This document shows, in pieces, positions 44,137 to 53,267 of a stretch of 64,000 bases of DNA. A program made the translations under genes and the position numbers. Numbering within the stretch: the first letter of the stretch is position 1; the number at the start of each line of letters is the position of its first letter. The notes beneath the pieces are model-generated. The model did not search any database. It saw only the letters and a list, made by a program, of their open reading frames with translations, and had not been told where the DNA came from. The stretch spans positions 124,001-188,000 of the forward strand of contig NZ_BMTO01000002.1 in assembly GCF_014649715.1 (NCBI RefSeq), given 5' to 3'. The stretch comes from Streptomyces lateritius (lineage in GTDB: Bacteria > Actinomycetota > Actinomycetes > Streptomycetales > Streptomycetaceae).

Positions 44137-45111
44137 GTGGGAGCAGTGGGAGCGGGTTTGTCGGAGCAGTCAGCACAGTCGGCCGGGGGCGGACAGCCGT
44201 CCCCGGCGGAGTACCGGATCGAGGATCTGGCCCACCGCAGCGGTGCCACGGTCCGGACCATCCGCGCCTACCAGGATCGTGGCCTGCTGCCGCGCCCGGA
44301 GCGCCGGGGCAGGTCCAATGTGTACGGGGACACGCATCTGGCGCGGCTTCGGCAGATCGCGGATCTGCTGGACCGCGGCTACACCCTGGCCTCCATCAAG
44401 GAGCTGCTGGAGGCATGGGACACGGGACGCGGGCTGGGCGGAGTGCTGGGTCTGGTCGCCGAGGTCGACGGCCCGTGGACGGACGAGGAGGCCGACCGGA
44501 TCTCCCGCGAGGAGCTGGACGCCACGTTCGGCGGCAAGCCGGACGAGGACGCGATCCGCGAGGCGATCGAACTCGGGGTGCTGGAGCGGGTGGCGGACCG
44601 GGAGGACGAGTTTCTCGTTCCCAGCCCGCAAGAGCTGGCGGTGGCAGCCGAGTTGTACGCGGCCGGCGTGCCTCTCCAGGCGATCTCCGGGCATCTGCGG
44701 GAGCTTCGGGGCCAGGTCGAACACATCGCTTCCCGTTTCCTGGAGTTCACCACCGAGCACGTCTTCGCGCGCTATCTGGAGCACCGCCCGCCCACGGACG
44801 CCGACGCGGCCGCCGCGGCGACGATGGTCCGCAGGCTGAGGCCGCTGGCGCAGCAGACGGTGGATGCCGAACTGGCGCGCGCGATGCGCCTGTTCGCCAC
44901 CCGCCATCTCCAGCATCACCTGTCGCCCGGCCCTCCGCCGGTACGGGACGACGAGCCGCGTCCGGTCGTCCTGCCGTCCGGCACGATCCGGGCCGTACAG
45001 CGGCTCGTCGGCGCGGAGAACGTGGCCGCGTTCATCACGGCGGCAGCCGAACGCGAGGTGCATACCAGGACATTGGACGCCCTGGCGGCAACTAAAGAGG
45101 AAGGGGTCTGA
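44137..45111 (+). CDS. MerR-family transcriptional regulator
   Basis: A 324-residue regulator. The winged helix-turn-helix is at about residues 26-95 (YRIEDLAHRSGATVRTIRAYQDRGLLPRPERRGRSNVY), followed by the MerR helix LRQIADLLDRGYTLASIKELLEAW. The effector domain (about 120-310) is long and Glu/Ala-rich with no metal-binding Cys, so this is a MerR-like regulator of drug or lipid stress rather than a metal sensor. Start is uncertain: GTG 44137, GTG 44146 or TTG 44158 are in frame. Its nearness to the EphD-like gene, 49 bp upstream, suggests control of that pair. Confidence 0.85.
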   Translation: MGAVGAGLSEQSAQSAGGGQPSPAEYRIEDLAHRSGATVRTIRAYQDRGLLPRPERRGRSNVYGDTHLARLRQIADLLDRGYTLASIKELLEAWDTGRGLGGVLGLVAEVDGPWTDEEADRISREELDATFGGKPDEDAIREAIELGVLERVADREDEFLVPSPQELAVAAELYAAGVPLQAISGHLRELRGQVEHIASRFLEFTTEHVFARYLEHRPPTDADAAAAATMVRRLRPLAQQTVDAELARAMRLFATRHLQHHLSPGPPPVRDDEPRPVVLPSGTIRAVQRLVGAENVAAFITAAAEREVHTRTLDALAATKEEGV

Positions 45112-45142
45112 TTTGCCCAAATGGCTGTATTTCACAAGCTCT

Positions 45143-45196
45143 TTGTCCACAGATCCTTCAATTCGCTTGTGGATAACTCCACTTGGCTGTGGATCA
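45143..45196. other. Three DnaA-box-like sequences between merR and kptA
   Basis: A perfect TTGTCCACA (45143-45151), a reverse TTATCCACA (45168-45176) and a reverse TGATCCACA (45188-45196) occur in 54 bp of the intergenic gap. Spacing is 25 and 20 bp. Confidence 0.5.
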
Positions 45197-45252
45197 AACA
45201 TCCGCGCGTCAATTGAATGGTCCGTCGATCCGAGCTCGGGCATCCTGGCGCC

Positions 45253-45807
45253 ATGAACCGACCCATGGACGACAGACGCACCGTGAAGGTGTCGAAGTAC
45301 CTCTCGAAGCATCTGCGCCATCAGCCCGAGCGGATCGGGCTCGTCCTCGACCCGAACGGCTGGGTCGAGATCGACGCGCTGCTGCGCGCGGCGGCCGAGC
45401 ACGGCTTCCCGGTCACCCGCGACGAGCTGGACCATGTCGTCGCCACCAACGACAAGAAGCGCTTCGCGATCGAGGGCACGCGCATCCGCGCAAGCCAGGG
45501 TCACACCGTCGAGGTCGACCTGGACCTGCCGGTTGCCGAGCCGCCCGCGTACCTCTATCACGGTACGGTCGCCGCCCATCTGGACGGGATCCGGGCCGAG
45601 GGCCTGCGGCCCATGGCACGTCACCACGTCCATCTCTCCCCCGACCGGGAGACCGCGACCCGGGTCGGCGCGCGGCGTGGCCGCCCCGTCGTCCTGGCCG
45701 TGGACGCCGCCGCGATGCACCGGGCCGGCCATGCCTTCCACGTCAGCGCCAACGGCGTCTGGCTGACGGACGCCGTCCCTCCGGAGTTCCTCCGCTTCCC
45801 CGGCTGA
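45253..45807 (+). CDS. kptA: RNA 2'-phosphotransferase (Tpt1/KptA)
   Basis: A 184-residue enzyme that transfers an internal 2'-phosphate of RNA to NAD+. Conserved blocks are all present: VSKYLSKHLRHQPERIGL with the Arg-His pair, DPNGWVEIDALL, NDKKRFAI, IRASQGHTVEVDL, LYHGTVAAHLDGI, GLRPMARHHVHLS and GHAFHVSANGVWLTD. Bacteria lack the tRNA splicing that needs this activity in yeast, so its role here is unknown; reversal of RNA damage or ADP-ribosyl capping of RNA ends has been proposed for the family. The gene stands alone behind DnaA-box-like sequences. Confidence 0.93.
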   Translation: MNRPMDDRRTVKVSKYLSKHLRHQPERIGLVLDPNGWVEIDALLRAAAEHGFPVTRDELDHVVATNDKKRFAIEGTRIRASQGHTVEVDLDLPVAEPPAYLYHGTVAAHLDGIRAEGLRPMARHHVHLSPDRETATRVGARRGRPVVLAVDAAAMHRAGHAFHVSANGVWLTDAVPPEFLRFPG

Positions 45808-45832
45808 CGCCTGCCGTCCCCGTCCGTGCGCA

Positions 45833-45862
45833 AAGAGGATCGGCGCGAAGAGGATCGGCGCG
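45833..45862. repeat. Two tandem 15-bp repeats
   Basis: AAGAGGATCGGCGCG occurs twice head to tail in the 92-bp gap between kptA and the oxidoreductase gene. It may affect the promoter of the latter; no function assigned. Confidence 0.7.
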
Positions 45863-45899
45863 CGACGGGGACCGGCGCGTCGGTCGTAGGCTCGTGGGC

Positions 45900-46802
45900 A
45901 TGACCTTGCGCCTGAGCACCGTGATCCTGCCCGTCCACCGCTGGCACGAGGGCGGCCGCGACCGCTGGCTACGCGCCGAGGAGCTGGGCTTTCACGCCGC
46001 GTACACATACGACCACCTCTCCTGGCGGAGCTTCCGCGACGGCCCCTGGTTCGGCGCCCTGCCCACGCTCACCGCCGCCGCGACGGCCACCGAGCGCATG
46101 CGCCTGGGCACCCTGGTGACCTCCCCGAACTTCCGCCACCCGGTCACGCTCGCCAAGGAGCTCATCTCCCTCGACGACATCTCGGGCGGCCGCGTCACCC
46201 TCGGCATCGGTGCCGGCGGCAACGGCTTCGACGCCACCGTGCTCGGGCGGGAGCCGTGGACGCCCCGAGAGCGCGCGGACCGGTTCGGCGAATTCCTCCC
46301 CCTCCTCGACCGCCTGCTCACCGAGGACGCGGTCACGCTGCGCGGCACCCACTACTCCGCCGACGAGGCCCGCAACATCCCCGGCTGCGTCCAGCGTCCC
46401 CGGCTGCCGTTCGCGGTCGCCGCGACCGGCCCGCGCGGACTGAAGCTGGCCGCCCGTCACGGTCAGGCATGGGTGACCACCGGCGACCCGAAGATCTTCG
46501 AGGAGGGAACCCCCGAGCAGTCGGTCGAGGCGATCCGCGGCCAGATCGAGAGGCTCGGCAAGGCGTGTGCCGAGATCGGCCGGGACACGGCCGGACTGGA
46601 CAAGATCCTGCTCACCGGCTTCACCCCGGACCGCGGCCGCCCGCTGGGGTCCCTCGACGCGTTCGTGGACTTCGCCGGCCGCCACCAGGAGCTGGGCATC
46701 ACCGAGATCGTGATCCACTGGCCCATCGACGACTCGGACTTCGCCGCCGACCAGGCCGTCTTCGAGAAGATCGCCACCGAGGCGGTCGCCCAGCTCGGCT
46801 GA
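45900..46802 (+). CDS. LLM-class flavin-dependent oxidoreductase
   Basis: A 300-residue luciferase-like monooxygenase fold protein (TIM barrel). Blocks typical of the F420 or FMN-dependent group are visible: [58 protein letters not shown], and [17 protein letters not shown]420 is the more likely cofactor in an actinomycete, but this is not shown by a decisive residue. The substrate is unknown. ATG 45900 starts the conserved [15 protein letters not shown]. Downstream is the second HAD phosphatase gene. Confidence 0.88.
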   Translation: MTLRLSTVILPVHRWHEGGRDRWLRAEELGFHAAYTYDHLSWRSFRDGPWFGALPTLTAAATATERMRLGTLVTSPNFRHPVTLAKELISLDDISGGRVTLGIGAGGNGFDATVLGREPWTPRERADRFGEFLPLLDRLLTEDAVTLRGTHYSADEARNIPGCVQRPRLPFAVAATGPRGLKLAARHGQAWVTTGDPKIFEEGTPEQSVEAIRGQIERLGKACAEIGRDTAGLDKILLTGFTPDRGRPLGSLDAFVDFAGRHQELGITEIVIHWPIDDSDFAADQAVFEKIATEAVAQLG

Positions 46803-46919
46803 GACCACACGGGTCACGCGAGCGGGGCGCCGAGAACCGGACATCCGAGGCCGGAAACGGCGGCTCTCAGATGTGCGCCCCCTCGCACGCCCGTGCATCT
46901 TGTACGGAAGAATGGATCG

Positions 46920-47777
46920 GTGACCTCACCCCATTCTTCGCGCCCCGCCGCCCCGGCCCCCCGGCTGATCGCCACCGACCTCGACGGCACGTTGCTGCGC
47001 GACGACAAGTCCGTCTCGGAGCGCACGGTCGCGGCGCTCGCCGCCGCCGAGCGGGCCGGCGTCGAGGTCTTCTTCGTCACCGGCCGCCCGGCCCGCTGGA
47101 TGGATGTGGTCGCCGACCACGTCCACGGCCACGGCCTCGCGATCTGCGCCAACGGAGCGGCCGTCGTGGACCTGCACGCGGGCGGAACATTCCTGGAGGT
47201 GCGTCCACTGGACCGGCACGTCGCTCTCGACGTCGTACGGACGCTGCGCGCGGCCGCCCCCGGCACCTCCTTCGCGGTCGAGTTCACCACCGGCTTCCAC
47301 TACGAGCCGGAGTACCCGCCCTTCTACCTCGACCCCGGCGCGACCGTCGCCACGGCTGAGAAGCTCCTCTTCGAGGAGGAGCCGGGCGCCGCCGCCCCCG
47401 TGCTCAAGCTCCTCGCCCAGCACCCGCGGCTCGACCCCGACACCTTCCTGGCCACGGCCCGTACGGCCGCCGCCACACTGGCCTCCTTCACCCGGTCCAG
47501 CCCCACGGCGCTGCTGGAGATCAGCGGCCTCGGCGTCTCCAAGGCGTCCACCCTGGCGCTGTGCTGCGCCGAGCGCGGCATCTCGGCGGACGAGGTGGTC
47601 GCCTTCGGGGACATGCCCAACGACATCGAGATGCTGACCTGGGCCGGCCGCTCGTACGCGATGGGCAACGCTCACCCGGACGTGATCGCCGCCGCCTCCG
47701 GCCGTACGGTCGCGAACAACGAGGACGGTGTGGCCGTCGTCATCGAGCGGATCCTCGCCGGAACCCTCGACAGCTGA
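46920..47777 (+). CDS. HAD-superfamily Cof-type phosphatase, second copy
   Basis: A 285-residue phosphatase closely related to the one after serS. Motif I is [14 protein letters not shown], motif II is in [10 protein letters not shown], and the metal site is [11 protein letters not shown] with [10 protein letters not shown] and NNEDGVAVV following. Compared with the first copy the cap domain is longer ([17 protein letters not shown]). Substrate unknown; sugar phosphates are usual for Cof proteins. GTG 46920 is preferred to an upstream in-frame codon at 46893 because GGAAG lies before it. Confidence 0.88.
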   Translation: MTSPHSSRPAAPAPRLIATDLDGTLLRDDKSVSERTVAALAAAERAGVEVFFVTGRPARWMDVVADHVHGHGLAICANGAAVVDLHAGGTFLEVRPLDRHVALDVVRTLRAAAPGTSFAVEFTTGFHYEPEYPPFYLDPGATVATAEKLLFEEEPGAAAPVLKLLAQHPRLDPDTFLATARTAAATLASFTRSSPTALLEISGLGVSKASTLALCCAERGISADEVVAFGDMPNDIEMLTWAGRSYAMGNAHPDVIAAASGRTVANNEDGVAVVIERILAGTLDS

Positions 47778-47845
47778 CCCGGAACCCTCGACGGGAGCCC
47801 CCGAACCCTCGCCGGGGTGACCCGGAACCCTCGAGGCTGCACCGA
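47761..47845. repeat. Degenerate 21-bp tandem repeat, four copies
   Basis: The core AACCCTCG recurs at 47762, 47783, 47804 and 47826, at spacings of 21, 21 and 22. The first copy is within the last codons of the HAD gene, the others lie between its stop and the stop of the convergent kinase gene. Confidence 0.7.
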
Positions 47846-47880
47846 ACCCGGCCCACGCCCGGGCCGGGCCGCCCTCCCGG

Positions 47881-49680
47881 CTACAGCGGCACCTCCCATC
47901 CGACCGTCGTACCTCCGCCGTCCTCGCCGATGCCCGGGCCGCACCAGCTCGACCCGCCCAGCGACTCCGCGCGCCGGGTCAGGTTGCGCAGACCGCTGCG
48001 CCGCCCGCCCTCCGGAATGCCCACGCCGTCGTCGGCGACCGAGAGCCGGACCCCGGCGGTGCCGTCCGGCAGCTCCGCCCCGGCGTCGACGACCACCTCG
48101 ATCCGGCTCGCCTCCGCGTGCCGGAAGGCGTTGGACAGGGCTTCGCGCAGGGCGGCGATGAGGTTCTTGCCGGTGAGGTCGCCGACCGTCGAGTCGATCG
48201 TGCCGAGGAAGCGGTGCGCGGGCTTGAAGCCGAGCGGCACGGCCGCCATGTTGATCTCCCGCAGAATCCGCGTGCGCAGCCCGGACGGGGCCTCGGCCGG
48301 TCCCTGCTGAAGCGCGAAGATGGCGGTACGGATCTCCTGGATGGTCACGTCCAGTTCGTCCACCGCCTTGCCGACTCCATCGCGCACGGCCGGCACGATC
48401 GACTTCCGCTGGGCGCCCTCCAGCATCATCCCGGTGGCGAACAGCCGCTGGATGACGAGGTCGTGCAGGTCGCGGGCGATCCGGTCGCGGTCCTCGTAGA
48501 CGGCGAGCCGCTCCCGGTCCCGCTGCGCGTCGGCCATCATCAGCGCGAGCGCGGCCTGGGAGGCGAACTGTGCGGCCAGGGTCCGCTCGGCCTCGGTGAA
48601 CGGCCGGGCGCCCCGGGCGCGGGGGATGGCGAGCGCGCCGAGCACCTTCCCCCCGCTGCGCAGCGGCAGCAGCATGCTGGGCCCGTACGGGGCCGCGAGC
48701 CGGCTGAACATGCGGGGGTCCTCGGAGGCGTCCTCCAGGAACACCGCCTCGCCTTCGAGCAGCCGCTCCACCACCGCGCTCTGGGCGGGGATCACCACGC
48801 CCAGCGACTTGGCCGCCCGCTCCGAGGCGACGGCGACGATCTCCAGGCCACCGCCCTCGGCGGGCAGGAGGACGATCCCGGCTGCCGCGTCGGCGAGGCG
48901 GCGGGCCTGCTCGGCGACCACCGTGAGCGCGTCGTCCGCGTCGCCCCCGGAGAGCAGGGCCGTGGTGACGGCGACGGAGCCGTCGATCCAGCGCTCGCGC
49001 TGCCGGGCAGCCTCATAGAGGCGGGCGTTGCCGATGGCGATCCCCGCCTCGGTGGCGAGCACGCGCACCATGTGGACGTCGTCGTCGGTGAACTCGCCAC
49101 TCCTCTTCTCGGCCAGGTAGAGGTTGCCGAAGATCTCTCCCTGGATCCGGATGGGCATGCCGAGGAAGCTGCGCATCGCAGGGTGCCCGGCCGGGAAGCC
49201 GGCGGCGCGCGGGTCGGCGGACAGGTCGGCGAGCCGGATCGTCGCCGGGTGGCGGATCAGCGCGCCGAGCAGCCCCGTATGCCCGTCGGGACGCCGGCCG
49301 ATCCGGCGGGCCACGTCCTCGCCGACGCCGTGGGTGACGAAGTCGGAGAGGCCGTCGCCCTCCTCGTCGACGACGCCGATGGCGGCGTAGCGGGCGTCGG
49401 CGAGATCGGCGGCGGTCTCGCAGATGCGGTCGAGGGTGGAGTGCAGTTCGAGCCCCGTGCCGACCGAGCGCATGGCCTCCAGGAGCTGCGGCACTCGCGC
49501 GGTGAGCTCGGTGGACAGCCCCTGGAGGCTGCGGGTGGTCAGGGTCGCGGCCTCGAGCGGCTCGGATTCGAGCGGCTGCGGCTCCCGAGGCTTGCACTCC
49601 TGAGGCTGCGGCTCCCGAGGCTTGGGCTCCAGAGGCTTGGGCTCCGGCGGATCCGGAACGTCCGGCACGGCAGCGGTCAT
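47881..49680 (-). CDS. DevS/DosS-like sensor histidine kinase with two GAF domains
   Basis: A 599-residue cytosolic kinase. After an N-terminal Glu/Pro repeat (about 10-45) come GAF-A (about 60-215), GAF-B (about 235-380), a HisKA_3 dimerisation domain (RDRIARDLHDLVIQRLFATGM with phospho-acceptor His) and a HATPase domain (ALREALSNAFRHAEA, VADDGVGIPEG). GAF-A carries GHPAMRSFLGMPIRI, aligned with the segment of M. tuberculosis DevS/DosS that holds the proximal heme His. This suggests heme-based sensing of O2, NO or redox. No response regulator is next to it, so a DevR-like partner must be encoded elsewhere. It lies beside cydCD on the same strand, 20 bp downstream of it. Confidence 0.9.
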   Translation of the reverse strand: MTAAVPDVPDPPEPKPLEPKPREPQPQECKPREPQPLESEPLEAATLTTRSLQGLSTELTARVPQLLEAMRSVGTGLELHSTLDRICETAADLADARYAAIGVVDEEGDGLSDFVTHGVGEDVARRIGRRPDGHTGLLGALIRHPATIRLADLSADPRAAGFPAGHPAMRSFLGMPIRIQGEIFGNLYLAEKRSGEFTDDDVHMVRVLATEAGIAIGNARLYEAARQRERWIDGSVAVTTALLSGGDADDALTVVAEQARRLADAAAGIVLLPAEGGGLEIVAVASERAAKSLGVVIPAQSAVVERLLEGEAVFLEDASEDPRMFSRLAAPYGPSMLLPLRSGGKVLGALAIPRARGARPFTEAERTLAAQFASQAALALMMADAQRDRERLAVYEDRDRIARDLHDLVIQRLFATGMMLEGAQRKSIVPAVRDGVGKAVDELDVTIQEIRTAIFALQQGPAEAPSGLRTRILREINMAAVPLGFKPAHRFLGTIDSTVGDLTGKNLIAALREALSNAFRHAEASRIEVVVDAGAELPDGTAGVRLSVADDGVGIPEGGRRSGLRNLTRRAESLGGSSWCGPGIGEDGGGTTVGWEVPL

Positions 49681-49700
49681 GCCCGCGAGCCTAGTAAGCC

Positions 49701-52700
49701 CTATTTGGCAAGAAAAGTCGGGTTGTCGTGACCGGCTTCGCCCAGGGCGAGCAGCAGGTCGCTCTCCCGCTCCCGCAGCAGCATCCGGCGCAGGGGCCCG
49801 TCTGCCTCCGCCAGCGCCGCGTACGGACCTCGCTGCACGGTCCGGCCCTCGTCCAGGACCACCACCTCGTCGACGGCGTCGAGACCCCGCAGACGGTGGG
49901 TGATCAGGACGGTGGTGCGGCCCTCGGTGGCCCGCAGCAGGTCGTCGGTGAGCGCGTCCGCCGTGGCCAGGTCGAGGTGTTCGGCCGGCTCGTCCAGGAC
50001 GAGGACGGGGAAGTCGGCGAGCAGTGCGCGGGTGAGGGCGAGGCGCTGGCGCTGGCCCCCCGAGAGGCGCGAGCCGTGCTCGCCCACCGGGGTGTCGAGA
50101 CCGTCCGGCAGGCTCTCCACCCAGTCGAGGAGACGGGCCCGGCCGAGCGCCGCGCGCAGGTCCTCGTCGCTCGCACCGGTACGGGCCAGCCGCAGGTTCT
50201 CGCGGAGGGTGCTGTCGAAAGTGTGCGCGTCCTGCGCGCAGAGTCCGACGAGGCGACGCACGTCGTCGCCGTCGAGCGCCGCCGCCTCCACCCCGCCGAG
50301 ACGGTACGAACCGGCGTCGGCGTCCAGGAAACGGAGCAGCACCTGGGCGAGCGTGGTCTTCCCGGACCCGGAGGCTCCGACGACGGCGACCCGTCGCCCG
50401 GCCTCCAGGGTGAGCGTGAAGCCGCCGAGCGCGTCCCGCTCCTGTCCGGCGTGACGGGCGGAGAGGTCGATGATCTCCAGCGGGAAGGGGCTGCGCGGAG
50501 GCGTGGCGGGGTGTTCCGGCTCGTGTACGGGCACGGGCGCGTCGAGCACCTCGTACACCCGCTCGGCACTGCGCTTGACGCGCTGGCGGTACTGGACGGC
50601 CAGCGGGAGTCCGGTGACGGCCTCGAAGGCGGCGAGCGGGGTGAGGACGACGACCGCGAGCGTCACTCCGTCGAGTCGCCCGTCGCGGACGGCCTGGACG
50701 CCGACGAGCGCCGCTGCGACGACCGTCAGACCGCCGGCGAGCGCGGAGAGTCCGGCACCGAGCGCGGTCGCGGCGGCCTGACGGGATGCGATGGAGGTGA
50801 GCGACCGGTCGGCGACTTCGGTCCGCTCGACGCGGCCCCTCAAGGCCCCCGCCACGGTGAGTTCGGCGCAGCCGCGCAGCAGGTCGACGACGGTGGTGGC
50901 GAGCGCGCCGCGGGCGGGTGCGAGCCGGCGCTCTGCCCGGCGGGCGAGGGCGCCGCTGACCAGTGGTACGGCGACCCCGGCGGCCAGCAGGCCCGTGGCG
51001 AGCACCGCCCCGGCCTCGGGGAGCAGCCAGGCGGTGAACCCGACAGATCCCGCTCCGACGACGACCGCGGCGCCCGCGGGGAGCAGCCAGCGCAGCCAGT
51101 AGTCCTGCAGGGCGTCGACGTCCTGGACGAGCCGGGAGAGCAGGTCGCCGCGACGGCTGCGGCGCAGCCCGGCGGGGGCGATGCGCTCCAGTCGGCGGTA
51201 GACGGATACCCGGAGCTCGGCGAGCATCCGCAGGACGGCGTCGTGGGACACGATCCGCTCGGCGTACCGGAACACGGCCCGGCCGATGCCGAAGGCCCGC
51301 GTGGCGGTGACGGCCATCATCAGATACAGCACGGGGGGCTGCTCGGACGCCCGCGAGATGAGCCACCCGGAGACCGCCATGAGCCCCACGGCGGACCCCA
51401 GGGCCAGACTTCCGAGCAGCAGCGCGAGTCCCATCCGGCCCTTCAGCTCGCCCGCCGTCGCGCGGACGCGCCGGAAGACCGACCGCCCGGCAACGGTCGG
51501 CGCGCCGGAGGGCGTCGGCGCGTCGTCAGGTGTCGGGAGCATGGAAGGAGCGGCGGTAACCGGCGGCGCGGCAGAGGCAGGCGGCGCGACACCGTCGCTC
51601 GCCCCGGTCGCCCTCTCCGGCCGCCGCAGCTCCACCACGCGGTCCGCGACCGCGAGCAGCGCCGGGCGGTGGACCACCAGGAGGACCGTGCGGCCGTCCG
51701 CGAGGCGGCGGACCGCGTCGACGACGGCGGCCTCCGTGGCGCCGTCGAGCGCGGCCGTCGGCTCATCCAGAAGCAGCAGTGGACGATCGGCCAGGAAGGC
51801 ACGCGCCAAGGCGAGCCGCTGGCGCTGCCCCGCCGAGAGGCCGGCGCCGTCCTCGCCCAGCATCGTGTCGGCCCCGTCCGGAAGCTCCGCGACGAACCCG
51901 TCCGCCCCGGCGTCCCGCAGGGCCTCTCGTACCGCCTCGTCGGAGGCGTCCGGGCGGGCCAGGCGGACGTTCTCGGCGATGGTGCCCGCGAAGAGACAGG
52001 GCCGCTGCGGCACCCAGGCGATCCGGGACCGCCACTCCTCGATGTCCAGCTCACCGAGCTCCACGCCCCCGACCCGGACGGAGCCGCCCGTCTCAGGAGT
52101 CGCGAATCCGAGGACCACGTCGAGCAGGGTGGACTTGCCGACGCCACTCGGTCCCACCAGGGCCACCGTCTCACCCGGCTCCACGACCAGCGAAGCCGAG
52201 TCCAGCGACGCTTCGCTCCGGCCGGCGTGACGTACGGTCACGTTCTCCAGCTCGATGCGCGCGGGCGAGGGCACGGCCGCCCCGCCCCCGTCCACCACCG
52301 GGGTCTGAAGAACCTCGAAGATCTCCTCCGCCGCGGCCAGCCCCTCCGCGGCCGCGTGGTACTGAGCCCCGACCTGCCGGATCGGCAGGTAGGCCTCGGG
52401 AGCCAGGATCAGGATGACCAGACCCGTGTACAGGTCGAGGTCGCCGTGGACGAGGCGCATACCGATGCCGACCGCCACCAGCGCCACTGACAGCGTCGAC
52501 AGCAGCTCCAGGGCGAAGGACGAGAGGAACGCGATACGCAGCGTCTTCATCGTCGCCCGCCGGTACTCCGCCGTGATCGACCGGATCGACTCGGCCTGCG
52601 CCTTCGCCCGTCCGAACACCTTCAGCGTGGGCAACCCGGCCACCACGTCCAGGAAGTGACCGGACAGCCTGGACAGCAGCTTCCACTGACGGTCCATGCG

Positions 52701-53261
52701 GGCCTGGGTGTACCAGCCGATCAGGATCATGAAGAGCGGAATGAGCGGCAGCGTGACCACGATGACCGCGGCCGAGATCCAGTCCTCGGTGACGATCCGC
52801 GCCAGGACCGCCACCGGCACCACGACCGCGAGCCCCAGCTGCGGCAGGTAGCGCGCGAAGTAGTCGTCCAGCGCGTCCACACCGCGCGTCGCCAGCGCGA
52901 CCAGCGAGCCGGCCCGCTGTCCGCCGAGCCACTCCGGCCCCAGCGCGGCCGCCTGCTGGAGCAACCGCCCCCGCAGCTCGGACTTGACCGCCGCGCCGGC
53001 CCGGTGGGCGGCCAGCTCGGTCAGCCAGGAGACAAGCCCGCGACCCACCGCCACGCCCGCGAGCAGGATCAGGGGCGTGCGCAGGTCGGAGACGGGGAGG
53101 CCCTTCTGGAAGGCCCCCACCACCACCTCGGCGATGAGCATCGCCTGGGCGACAACCAGAGCCGCCCCGGCCAGGCCGAGAACCACCACGGCCGCGAGGA
53201 AGAGGCGGGTGGCACGGGCGTACCGGAGCAGACGCGGGTCGATCGGTTTCACGTGAAACAT
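49701..53261 (-). CDS. cydCD: CydDC fusion, ABC exporter needed for cytochrome bd assembly
   Basis: A 1186-residue fusion of the CydD and CydC half-transporters. The first half has six membrane helices (about 20-290) and an ATPase with Walker A GPSGVGKST and signature LSAGQRQRLALARA; the second half repeats this (GASGSGKTT, LSGGQRQRLALTRA). A Pro/Ala-rich linker (about 560-590) joins them. In other bacteria CydDC exports glutathione and cysteine, or handles heme, and is required for bd oxidase; actinomycetes usually carry the fused form. The start ATG lies inside a parS-type sequence, so the protein begins MFHVKP. It follows cydB after a 6-bp gap. Confidence 0.95.
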   Translation of the reverse strand: MFHVKPIDPRLLRYARATRLFLAAVVVLGLAGAALVVAQAMLIAEVVVGAFQKGLPVSDLRTPLILLAGVAVGRGLVSWLTELAAHRAGAAVKSELRGRLLQQAAALGPEWLGGQRAGSLVALATRGVDALDDYFARYLPQLGLAVVVPVAVLARIVTEDWISAAVIVVTLPLIPLFMILIGWYTQARMDRQWKLLSRLSGHFLDVVAGLPTLKVFGRAKAQAESIRSITAEYRRATMKTLRIAFLSSFALELLSTLSVALVAVGIGMRLVHGDLDLYTGLVILILAPEAYLPIRQVGAQYHAAAEGLAAAEEIFEVLQTPVVDGGGAAVPSPARIELENVTVRHAGRSEASLDSASLVVEPGETVALVGPSGVGKSTLLDVVLGFATPETGGSVRVGGVELGELDIEEWRSRIAWVPQRPCLFAGTIAENVRLARPDASDEAVREALRDAGADGFVAELPDGADTMLGEDGAGLSAGQRQRLALARAFLADRPLLLLDEPTAALDGATEAAVVDAVRRLADGRTVLLVVHRPALLAVADRVVELRRPERATGASDGVAPPASAAPPVTAAPSMLPTPDDAPTPSGAPTVAGRSVFRRVRATAGELKGRMGLALLLGSLALGSAVGLMAVSGWLISRASEQPPVLYLMMAVTATRAFGIGRAVFRYAERIVSHDAVLRMLAELRVSVYRRLERIAPAGLRRSRRGDLLSRLVQDVDALQDYWLRWLLPAGAAVVVGAGSVGFTAWLLPEAGAVLATGLLAAGVAVPLVSGALARRAERRLAPARGALATTVVDLLRGCAELTVAGALRGRVERTEVADRSLTSIASRQAAATALGAGLSALAGGLTVVAAALVGVQAVRDGRLDGVTLAVVVLTPLAAFEAVTGLPLAVQYRQRVKRSAERVYEVLDAPVPVHEPEHPATPPRSPFPLEIIDLSARHAGQERDALGGFTLTLEAGRRVAVVGASGSGKTTLAQVLLRFLDADAGSYRLGGVEAAALDGDDVRRLVGLCAQDAHTFDSTLRENLRLARTGASDEDLRAALGRARLLDWVESLPDGLDTPVGEHGSRLSGGQRQRLALTRALLADFPVLVLDEPAEHLDLATADALTDDLLRATEGRTTVLITHRLRGLDAVDEVVVLDEGRTVQRGPYAALAEADGPLRRMLLRERESDLLLALGEAGHDNPTFLAK
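53246..53259. promoter_or_regulatory. parS site (ParB binding), overlapping the cydCD start
   Basis: GTTTCACGTGAAAC is a perfect match to the bacterial parS core, a 14-bp palindrome. It covers codons 2-5 of cydCD and the second and third bases of its ATG. In Streptomyces many such sites cluster around oriC and are bound by ParB for chromosome segregation at sporulation. Confidence 0.85.
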
Positions 53262-53267
53262 CCCCCA

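Noticed and set aside
47881..51366. A long frame that would join the sensor kinase to a 560-residue upstream part
   Set aside because: The upstream part lies over cydCD in another frame and is Arg/Pro-rich nonsense; the kinase has a good ATG at 49680.
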